Assembly (NCBI GenBank): GCA_934085875.1
Contig: CAKOHQ010000023.1
Coordinates: forward strand, 1 to 20,420
Direction of reading: 5' to 3'
Length of the DNA: 20,420 bases
Origin: an uncultured Bacilli bacterium
Lineage (GTDB): Bacteria; Bacillota_I; Bacilli_A; RF39; UBA660
This document shows positions 7,107-13,916 of the stretch, in pieces. Under the pieces are notes generated by a model that was not told where the DNA came from, ran no database searches, and worked only from the letters and a program-made list of their open reading frames with translations. The position numbers and the translations under genes are program-made. Each line of letters starts with the position of its first letter. Position 1 is the first letter of the stretch.

Positions 7107-8189
7107 TTATAATAGTCCTTTTTTATTCATATCTTCTAATGCATTAATTAATTCATCGTAATCTTTTTCAGTTAAGTGTCCTATATGACCCACTCTAAAA
7201 ATTTTATCTTTTAATTCTCCACCATTAGGACATACCCATATATTATAATTATCTTTTAGTGTTAAAAATATCTCATTAGCTCTATTATTTAGAGAATATA
7301 AAGATGTGACTGCATTTGATGGAAAATCTGTTAACATTTTAAATGGTAAATTATTTATTTTGCTTCTAAAATACTCTGCTAAATGTTTTGTTTTTTCTAT
7401 TTCTTTTTTTACTCCGCCATTTTTGTCAATTAATTTTAATCTATTATTTATTTGAATTAAAATTCCTACTGCTGGAGTGAATGGTGTTTGTCCTCTTTTT
7501 TGATTTTCTAACGCGCTTTTTAAATTTAAGTAGTAACATTTTGCATCATTTTTATATATTCTATTAATTGCACTTTCTGATAATACAATTATTGAAATAC
7601 CTGGAGGACATGCAAGCGCTTTTTGCGAGCCTATTATTAATACATCAATTTTATTTTTAGTCATATCTATTTCATCTGCTAAAAATGAACTTATAGAATC
7701 AACTATTAATAATAGGTTGTTTTTTTTACAAAAATTACCAATTAAATCTAAATCATATCTAACACCTGTAGATGTTTCATGTATATTTATCATGAATGAT
7801 GTAAAATCTTTATTATTATAATCTTCTAAGATTTTACTAGTTAATTGTTCTCCTGTATTCATTTTTATTTCAACATGTGGTATTTCATATAGTTTTAGTA
7901 ATTCTACAAATCTTTTACCAAAACTTCCACCGTTTACAACTAACACTTTATCATCTTTCGTTAAGCAATTTAATACAGTTGCTTCCATTGATGCTGTTCC
8001 AGATCCAGTCATGAATACTGCTCTACTGTTTTCTGGTGCTATAGCAAATTTTTTTATTAGATTCTCGTTTTCTAACATTAGATTGGAAAACTCACTTGTT
8101 CTGAAATAAGGTATTTGATTCATTCCAATTTTTCTTGTTTCATCATCCATTTGTACTGGTCCAACTGTAAAATTTATTTTATTTTCCAT
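7107..8189 (-). CDS. Class V PLP aminotransferase (alanine-glyoxylate / aminoethylphosphonate type)
   Basis: This 360-residue fold-type I enzyme is called from ATG 8187-8189. GGAGG lies 4 bases upstream of that codon, and the two upstream in-frame ATGs have no such site. Motifs include GSGTASME (62-69) for the PLP phosphate, HETSTG (137-142), VDSISSF (163-169) with the ring-binding Asp164, and GSQKALACPPG (187-197) with Lys190 as Schiff-base lysine. This group includes serine/alanine-glyoxylate and 2-aminoethylphosphonate:pyruvate aminotransferases. The GSQKALA form fits the alanine-glyoxylate-like branch, so AEP is only one option. The start lies one base past the licD stop, and the cytidylyltransferase fusion follows. 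Context suggests it makes the amine of a precursor that is activated with CTP and transferred by LicD. Confidence 0.85.
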   Translation of the reverse strand: MENKINFTVGPVQMDDETRKIGMNQIPYFRTSEFSNLMLENENLIKKFAIAPENSRAVFMTGSGTASMEATVLNCLTKDDKVLVVNGGSFGKRFVELLKLYEIPHVEIKMNTGEQLTSKILEDYNNKDFTSFMINIHETSTGVRYDLDLIGNFCKKNNLLLIVDSISSFLADEIDMTKNKIDVLIIGSQKALACPPGISIIVLSESAINRIYKNDAKCYYLNLKSALENQKRGQTPFTPAVGILIQINNRLKLIDKNGGVKKEIEKTKHLAEYFRSKINNLPFKMLTDFPSNAVTSLYSLNNRANEIFLTLKDNYNIWVCPNGGELKDKIFRVGHIGHLTEKDYDELINALEDMNKKGLL

Positions 8190-8190
8190 A

Positions 8191-8991
8191 CTACCTCCAA
8201 TAAGCATTAAATCCATGATTGATTCTTTTTTCTTTAGGTGGTGGAGTCATATAATCACCAAAATATCTTTTTAATAATATATCATAATCTTTTGTTATCA
8301 TTACTTTTATATTTTCAAAATCTACTCTTATAAAATCTTTAAATTCACTTTTATTTACAATTTCTTTTTCTAACGGATTGTAATATTCTGGCCAATTTGA
8401 AATAACTCTATTTGTTTTGCAAGAATTGTATTTATTACATAATTTTATATATTTTTTCATCAAATATTTTTTTCCAAATATTTTCGCAATAATATTTCTT
8501 GCTTTTTTTAAATAGTAATAGTCTTCTCCTTTTTTAAAATTTTTATAGTTTAAACCATCTATCAATAATTTATAAAAAATGATTTTTTTGTAATATAACT
8601 TTTTGTCTTTGTCAGGAAAATTATTAAAACAAAATATATCTACAAATAATCCCATATTATTATCTTTATTCATGTTATCTTGTTCTATATATGTTTTAGT
8701 ATTTACTAATTTTGCAAATGGCAAAACACATTTTGTATCTGTTGTCTCATCAAGAATTTTATATTCGTTGTTTTGAGTTTTTAATATTTTTATTAATTTG
8801 TCATAATCCTTTTTTAATAGAATAATATCTATATCATCATCCCATGGAATAATACCTTTATGTCTTATTGCTCCAATAAGAGAACCGTAATATATACTAT
8901 AATTTATTTTATTTTTTCTACATATATTATCGATATAAGATAATATATTAATCATACATTGTTTTGCTTCTTTTTCTGTCATTTTTTTCAT
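8191..8991 (-). CDS. LicD family phosphotransferase
   Basis: LicD proteins transfer a phospho-alcohol, classically phosphocholine from CDP-choline, onto sugars of surface glycans. The signature GSLIGAIRHKGIIPWDDDIDI spans residues 36-56, with the aspartate cluster DDDID (51-55) expected to bind metal. It has 266 residues from ATG 8989-8991, chosen because AAGGAG (9001-9006) lies 9 bases upstream. A longer in-frame start at 9024 would add 11 residues and overlap the previous gene, with no ribosome site. The neighbours, a class V aminotransferase and a CTP-using transferase, suggest the donor is a CDP-linked amino alcohol or phosphonate. No choline kinase or LicC-type choline cytidylyltransferase is visible, so phosphocholine is less likely. 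Confidence 0.93.
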   Translation of the reverse strand: MKKMTEKEAKQCMINILSYIDNICRKNKINYSIYYGSLIGAIRHKGIIPWDDDIDIILLKKDYDKLIKILKTQNNEYKILDETTDTKCVLPFAKLVNTKTYIEQDNMNKDNNMGLFVDIFCFNNFPDKDKKLYYKKIIFYKLLIDGLNYKNFKKGEDYYYLKKARNIIAKIFGKKYLMKKYIKLCNKYNSCKTNRVISNWPEYYNPLEKEIVNKSEFKDFIRVDFENIKVMITKDYDILLKRYFGDYMTPPPKEKRINHGFNAYWR

Positions 8992-9000
8992 TTTGTTTAA

Positions 9001-9006
9001 CTCCTT
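9001..9006 (-). promoter_or_regulatory. Shine-Dalgarno deciding the licD start
   Basis: AAGGAG on the minus strand lies just after the TAA of the DUF2142 gene (9008-9010) and 9 bases before ATG 8989-8991. It supports the shorter LicD start over the ATG at 9024. Confidence 0.8.
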
Positions 9007-9007
9007 T

Positions 9008-11071
9008 TTATTTGATATATCCATGTACCATGCTTATTGTCGAGATGATTAATCCTAGCAATAATAGTATACTATAAATACTGTTGCTATTTTTTTGTAT
9101 TTTTATTATTTTAGTTGATCCTAATTCAGTATATAGTAAATACAACATTGGTATAAAGTATCTCGATTGTAATCCATCTATATACGTAACATTGACATTA
9201 GACCATCTAAATAATAATGCATAATATGTACATGCAACCAATAAACCAAAAATTATTATGTTTAGTATATGATTAAATTTTGATATTTTTTCTTCTTTAG
9301 AAACACATGTCAATATTAGTATTGTATAAATTACTGAAAGTATATCTCTAATAATGTCTATATTCCATATACTACACCATCCAAATCCATCAAATAATCC
9401 TCTAAACGTATCTAATGTTCCTCTTAATATAATTGTTTTAATTATTATTTTTATAAAGTTCATAGGATTATTTATAGCATCTTGAATCTTATAAAAATCC
9501 CCAAATCTATCTAATTTTGCAGGTACATGCAAGCCTACATATTTATAAAATATAAAACATGGAATTAATATTATAAAGATTATTGTACCTATGTATATTA
9601 TTTTGTGTATTTTGCTTTCATTTTTTAATTTTAATTTTTTTGCTGGTATTAATAATAATAGTAATAGTATGGCTATATATATAGTTTTACAACACGCTAA
9701 TAATATTGATAGTATTGTTATTAATGTTATTCTTTTTTTTGTAAAATTATATTTTTCGTCATATATTAGTCTGATTATTATACCAAGTAATATTACAAAA
9801 AGTGTATTATTTATTGAATCTTGATTAATACCAAATGATTGTTGAACCGTTATTGGAAGAAGTGAAACCAAACAGAAAACTTTTTTTAATTTTGGTATTT
9901 TCTTTATTGTATAAAATGTTGCTAAAATAAATAGTATTAAATTTATAAATCGCTCAAAATACATAACAATTAGTGGTGAATAATATATTTTTTGAATTAT
10001 GAAACTTATTATTGAGGCTGGTATATAAGCTGTAAATTTTTGAGTATATAATGAAAACCATATGAATGTTTTATCTGCAGATTTATTAACTTTCCTAAAT
10101 AAATCTGCTAAATAAGTATTTGGGCTATAGTTTTTATCGCCTTCCAAAACTCCATTTGCATACTTATCTATAAATTTGACAAGCTCAATATTTTCTTTTT
10201 CATACGAAAAACCATAATCATCATGCTTAAACTCATTTTGATATAAATTTGATGTTACTATCGTTTTTAAAAAATGATGTTGTTCATCTGGTATATGCAT
10301 AGGCGGAGTAACATACAACATTGTCAGTCCGCAAAATATTGAAATTATTAAATACGCGTACTCAATCTTTTTGTTTATGCTATTTTTTAAATATAATAGT
10401 ATTAGTAAAACTATGGTAAATATTAAAAATATCATTAAATATTTTAAATAATACAGTAAAAAATTAAATAAAAACATATATTCAATCATAGTTGAAATCA
10501 TTGTTAATAAAATTGTTTTAAATGACAACTTATCATTTTTTATTTCGTTAATAAATTTTTTATATGTTGTAAATAGAAAATAGTTAAAACTAAAACTTAT
10601 TATAAATACAAATATAACTATTACAATATTAGATTTTATGTATTTCTTTATTAAATTTACGTAATTGTTTTTTATATAGATTGAATCTTTTAATTCATTG
10701 TTATTGCAAATATTTTTTTTAATGTTATTATATTTTAAGTTGGTAGACTGACTGTGACATGTAATATCTAGATATAAACTACTTATTTTAGAAAGTGACA
10801 CATTTATATTTTTATCATTTTCTACATATCCATAGTCGTTTATATCAACTTTTATTCCGTCTATGTAAACGTTATTGATTATTATATTTTTATTGCTATT
10901 TATGTTTAAAGTGTAATTTTCTTTTCCTATTAATGATAAAATTATTGAAATAGTCATTAAAATCGAAACTGTTAGAATTAATATATATTTTATTCCTTTT
11001 TTTAAATAATTAATTTTGTTTGAATTATAATTAATTATATTTAGTCTATTTTTTGTTTTGTTATTGTTCAT
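9008..11071 (-). CDS. DUF2142 family polytopic membrane protein (possible GT-C transferase)
   Basis: This 687-residue protein has a first helix at about 28-48 and a polar, asparagine-rich extracytoplasmic segment (about 50-145). More than ten further membrane spans follow. The segment TPPMHIPDEQHHF (255-267) is the hallmark of DUF2142 and places an Asp-Glu pair after a helix end, as in GT-C enzymes that use polyprenyl-phosphate sugars. A role in adding a side-branch sugar outside the membrane, with donor from the GT2/DUF2304 pair, is plausible. Repeat-unit polymerisation cannot be excluded. It is the first gene of unit 3, with promoter-like boxes and AGGTGA upstream. It is noticeably richer in A+T than the rml and wecB genes. 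Confidence 0.82.
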   Translation of the reverse strand: MNNNKTKNRLNIINYNSNKINYLKKGIKYILILTVSILMTISIILSLIGKENYTLNINSNKNIIINNVYIDGIKVDINDYGYVENDKNINVSLSKISSLYLDITCHSQSTNLKYNNIKKNICNNNELKDSIYIKNNYVNLIKKYIKSNIVIVIFVFIISFSFNYFLFTTYKKFINEIKNDKLSFKTILLTMISTMIEYMFLFNFLLYYLKYLMIFLIFTIVLLILLYLKNSINKKIEYAYLIISIFCGLTMLYVTPPMHIPDEQHHFLKTIVTSNLYQNEFKHDDYGFSYEKENIELVKFIDKYANGVLEGDKNYSPNTYLADLFRKVNKSADKTFIWFSLYTQKFTAYIPASIISFIIQKIYYSPLIVMYFERFINLILFILATFYTIKKIPKLKKVFCLVSLLPITVQQSFGINQDSINNTLFVILLGIIIRLIYDEKYNFTKKRITLITILSILLACCKTIYIAILLLLLLIPAKKLKLKNESKIHKIIYIGTIIFIILIPCFIFYKYVGLHVPAKLDRFGDFYKIQDAINNPMNFIKIIIKTIILRGTLDTFRGLFDGFGWCSIWNIDIIRDILSVIYTILILTCVSKEEKISKFNHILNIIIFGLLVACTYYALLFRWSNVNVTYIDGLQSRYFIPMLYLLYTELGSTKIIKIQKNSNSIYSILLLLGLIISTISMVHGYIK

Positions 11072-11090
11072 AAATGTTTCACCTATATAT

Positions 11091-11119
11091 AGTATACTTT
11101 ATATGACATATTTTTACAA
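11091..11119 (-). promoter_or_regulatory. Predicted sigma-70 type promoter for unit 3
   Basis: On the minus strand, TTGTAA (11114-11119) is followed after exactly 17 bases by TATACT (11091-11096). The boxes match consensus at four and five of six positions. Transcription would begin near 11084, at the AGGTGA of the DUF2142 gene, giving an extremely short leader; this is a weakness of the call. In DNA this AT-rich, promoter look-alikes are common, but the position just after a terminator supports it. Confidence 0.5.
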
Positions 11120-11120
11120 A

Positions 11121-11142
11121 TAAAAATGCCATTATAGGCATT
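11121..11142 (-). terminator. Predicted terminator between units 2 and 3, overlapping a stop codon
   Basis: On the minus strand AATGCC (11137-11142) pairs perfectly with GGCATT (11125-11130) around a TATAAT loop and is followed by TTTA. The TAA stop of the gene at 11132-12016 lies in the loop, so a terminating ribosome would cover the hairpin. The six-pair stem is short and its U-run is modest, so read-through is likely. Confidence 0.6.
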
Positions 11143-12016
11143 CTAATTTTGAATATTCATTCATTATTTTTTCTCTATTGCTTTTAACAAAATTTATTTT
11201 GTATGCTATTTCATTTATATCGTCATCTGATTTTACTACTAAATGTTCTTTTAAATATTTGTTATTATCAAAATATGTTGTGTTTCCTACTAAACATGGT
11301 ATTCCTAAATTGAAACTTTTTTTAATCAATTCTATATTTGTGTTTGTAAAATTTATGTATAAATTTACAAAATTATCTTTCATTACTTCATCTATATTTG
11401 TTTCTTTTTTACAATTTAATTTAAAGAATTCAATAAAGTTTTTTGTTGCTTTCATAACATAATTAAATTTGCATATATCGTAATCTACAAAAGTTAATGC
11501 TGCTAATTGATTATAAAAGTTATTATTTGGATCAAAATCATTACTTAGTATTCCTATGGAATTTGAATCTTTATATTTTGCCTTTTTACTTTTAACATTT
11601 AAGTTAATTAATTCACAATTATATCCAGAATTTTCAAATACTGTAAGTGTATCTTCATTTATACATCCTATTGTTTCTATAAGACATCTGTCAATGTATT
11701 CAAATATACATTCTAAGTAATATCTAGTACCCGGATTTGATAAGCTAGAGAATGAATCTCTAAATATCCAACATACAGTTATTTCTTTTTTTAATCTTGG
11801 TAAAATGAATCTATAAAAATCATTATTACCAACTAAATATATTTTTTTTATTTTAGAATTATTTATTAATTCTATTATTTTATTATCTTCTTCAACTTTG
11901 TCTATTTTTATTACATTTTTTAAAGTATATTCTAAGCTATCTTTTAAATCTAAATCAAAGCGAGGTAATAATACTATTTCTTGTTTATTTTTATAGTTTT
12001 CTAATTGTTCTATCAT
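11132..12016 (-). CDS. Stand-alone GT-B-like protein, diverged copy of the fusion's C-terminal domain
   Basis: These 294 residues match the C-terminal part of the upstream fusion. Collinear similarities run from about residue 110 (DRCLIETIG against DGTLTTFG) to the end. The clearest are VNLYINF with LNLYVTF, LVGNTTYFDNNKYLKEHLVV with LTGNNHHYFKNTELEKYLVV, and the INFVKSNREKIM end. The acidic pair usually seen in the donor site is missing: SECAPMLPLESF of the fusion corresponds to TNTNIELIKKSF (224-235). The protein may therefore be a non-catalytic partner or use another site. No membrane span or signal peptide is seen. It follows the fusion by 7 bases with GTGAGG upstream. Confidence 0.65.
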   Translation of the reverse strand: MIEQLENYKNKQEIVLLPRFDLDLKDSLEYTLKNVIKIDKVEEDNKIIELINNSKIKKIYLVGNNDFYRFILPRLKKEITVCWIFRDSFSSLSNPGTRYYLECIFEYIDRCLIETIGCINEDTLTVFENSGYNCELINLNVKSKKAKYKDSNSIGILSNDFDPNNNFYNQLAALTFVDYDICKFNYVMKATKNFIEFFKLNCKKETNIDEVMKDNFVNLYINFTNTNIELIKKSFNLGIPCLVGNTTYFDNNKYLKEHLVVKSDDDINEIAYKINFVKSNREKIMNEYSKLECL

Positions 12017-12023
12017 ATTAACC

Positions 12024-13820
12024 TCACTTTTCTATAAATTCTTTTACACTTTGTATACTTAATTTGTCATTTTCTTTTTTCCATGACTTGTATAGTTTTA
12101 ATATTTCTTCTTTGTTTTTTAAACATAATTTAATTTTTTTTGAAATCTCTACCGGACTTTCTTCGTTACTAACTACTAAATATTTTTCTAATTCAGTATT
12201 TTTAAAATAATGATGATTGTTTCCTGTTAAACATATAGTGTCTGTTTCAAATGACTCTAATGGTAACATTGGAGCACATTCTGAAAATGTGACATATAAG
12301 TTTAATGTGTTTTTAGACATTCTATCTAATAGTTCATTTCTTGGAATTGCTTTATCTAATCCAGTGACTTTTAAGCCTAGATTGCTTGCAAATGATGCTG
12401 CTTCGTAATCCATTGGAATTATATCAATTGTAGCATTTTTAATTAATGATACCGCTGCTATTTGTGCAAATAGATTTTTTCTCCAATCGTCTTTTTTTGC
12501 TGCATATAATCCTATCACTAAATTATCTGGTTCTGTGTGTTTTATTTTTTTAGGAAGTATAACATTGTTTCTAATAAAACTAACATCTATTTCTAAATTT
12601 TCATAAAATTTTATTAATGATTCTTTACATGTACCAAACGTTGTTAATGTTCCATCTTTAGCCATATCTATAAGTTCTAAATTTCTTTCCCAACCATATG
12701 GTTCTGATACTTGTGAGATGCTTCCATGCCAGAAACATTTTATTTTTATATTTGGATTTTTCTTTTTTAAATAGTATGCTAATTCTTTCCATCCTAAGCA
12801 CATTGCACTAAAAATAACTTGTGTTATGTTTTGTTCTAATATTAAGTTACCAAATTTTCTTATGTCTCTTTTTCTAAAGAATTCTCCACATGGTACTCTG
12901 TTATTATCAAACAATTCTATTGTTGCACTTGTTATTCCTAACCAATCTGGATTGTGCATAACTATATAATCATTATTAATCTTTTTTAATGCTTCTATTC
13001 CTACTTCAATATCACGTTTGTATTTTCCACCATTTAAGTAAGTATATTTGAAATATTTTGCTGGTTTATATAAGAATTTTCTAACTACTATTCCACCTAA
13101 ATGTCTAATACTTTTATAAGTTTTGTTTAGTTTATCAACTGTTTTTTCTCCAAATTTTCTGTTTAAAAAGATTTTAAATTTTTCTTTTTTTCCAAACCAA
13201 CTAGCATCAAAGTAATGAATCATACAGGTATTTTCTGTAAATAAATTTTCTTTAAAGTTAAATGATAATGGATAGAAATATTCTCTTGGATAGATAGTTA
13301 TATTATGTGGTAAATGTTGTATTTCATTTGATAAATGATCTAGTCCTAATTCATTTAATATTCTAGTCATTATTCTTGGTATAGACATTTTAAATAAATT
13401 ATTTATGTCAAAATGTTCTTGACTTTGATAAAAGTCTAACATTCTTTTTGCAAAATATGTTTTAGGTTTGCTTGCACCCCATACTGCAGAATTTACCATA
13501 AATGAATCTTCTAATCCTAAAAATGTTTCATCGTTCCTTAAAAAATCTATTGGTTTTGTTATTAACATATCTGTATCAAAATATATTCCGCCTATATTAT
13601 ATATTGCTTTTGTTCTTGCGTAATCTGCAACAAAAGCCCATTTTTTATTTTCATAAGCTTCTTTAACAAAAGGACATTCATTAAAATCTACATTTGTTTC
13701 ATCCCATTTTATTATTTCATAATCAGGCAAATATTTTTTCCATGATTCTATACATTTTTTAGTTAATTTTGATAGTGGTCTTCCACCAAACCAACAGAAG
13801 TGTATATATTTAGTATTCAT
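12024..13820 (-). CDS. Two-domain glycosyltransferase: GT32 + GT-B-like
   Basis: Residues 1-235 are a GT32 domain with IHFCWFGG (6-13), KKWAFVADY (59-67), GGIYFDTD (77-84; DXD at 82-84) and a late HYFDASW (202-208). Residues 280-590 form a second, GT-B-like domain. It opens with MHNPDWLG (288-295), carries HGSISQVSEPYGW (365-377) and VIGLYAAKKDDWRKN (435-449), and ends with TFSECAPMLPLESF (511-524), which retains the acidic residues typical of GT4-like donor sites. Two sequential sugar transfers by one protein are plausible. It starts unit 2, with AAGGAG (13830-13835) ten bases before the ATG. Its N-terminal half is paralogous to the gene at 1619-2350, and its C-terminal half to the next gene downstream. 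Confidence 0.88.
   Translation of the reverse strand: MNTKYIHFCWFGGRPLSKLTKKCIESWKKYLPDYEIIKWDETNVDFNECPFVKEAYENKKWAFVADYARTKAIYNIGGIYFDTDMLITKPIDFLRNDETFLGLEDSFMVNSAVWGASKPKTYFAKRMLDFYQSQEHFDINNLFKMSIPRIMTRILNELGLDHLSNEIQHLPHNITIYPREYFYPLSFNFKENLFTENTCMIHYFDASWFGKKEKFKIFLNRKFGEKTVDKLNKTYKSIRHLGGIVVRKFLYKPAKYFKYTYLNGGKYKRDIEVGIEALKKINNDYIVMHNPDWLGITSATIELFDNNRVPCGEFFRKRDIRKFGNLILEQNITQVIFSAMCLGWKELAYYLKKKNPNIKIKCFWHGSISQVSEPYGWERNLELIDMAKDGTLTTFGTCKESLIKFYENLEIDVSFIRNNVILPKKIKHTEPDNLVIGLYAAKKDDWRKNLFAQIAAVSLIKNATIDIIPMDYEAASFASNLGLKVTGLDKAIPRNELLDRMSKNTLNLYVTFSECAPMLPLESFETDTICLTGNNHHYFKNTELEKYLVVSNEESPVEISKKIKLCLKNKEEILKLYKSWKKENDKLSIQSVKEFIEK
13632..13742 (-). repeat. Direct repeat partner B (GT32 coding DNA)
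   Basis: Blocks 13632-13655 and 13720-13742 are identical to 2159-2182 and 2247-2269, in the same orientation and spacing. They are the longest identical stretches I noticed between the two GT32 genes. Confidence 0.8.
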
Positions 13821-13853
13821 AAAGTTAAACTCCTTCTTTAAGTGTATATATAA

Positions 13854-13882
13854 ATTATAAGATATAAATAAGAAAAAAGCAA
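13854..13882 (-). promoter_or_regulatory. Predicted sigma-70 type promoter for unit 2
   Basis: On the minus strand a perfect TATAAT (13854-13859) lies 17 bases after TTGCTT (13877-13882). The start point would be near 13847, leaving a leader of about 27 bases with AAGGAG before the GT32 fusion gene. The weak -35 (three of six) overlaps the second arm of the preceding terminator hairpin. Confidence 0.6.
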
Positions 13883-13893
13883 TTTAATGCTTT
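13873..13893 (-). terminator. Predicted terminator between units 1 and 2
   Basis: On the minus strand AAAGCA (13888-13893) pairs with TGCTTT (13876-13881) around a six-base loop, and three more T follow. It lies about 25 bases past the stop of the TagF-like gene. The A+T-rich stem is weak, so partial read-through is expected. Confidence 0.6.
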
Positions 13894-13916
13894 CATTTTA
13901 TTATTTTTTCTTTTTA

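Noticed and set aside
7107..8189. Certain assignment as 2-aminoethylphosphonate transaminase (phnW) with a complete phosphonate pathway
   Set aside because: The PLP motif fits the wider alanine-glyoxylate group, and neither PEP mutase nor phosphonopyruvate decarboxylase is present in the window.
9008..9024. LicD starting at 9024 and overlapping the DUF2142 gene
   Set aside because: There is no ribosome site before that ATG, whereas AAGGAG stands 9 bases before ATG 8991.
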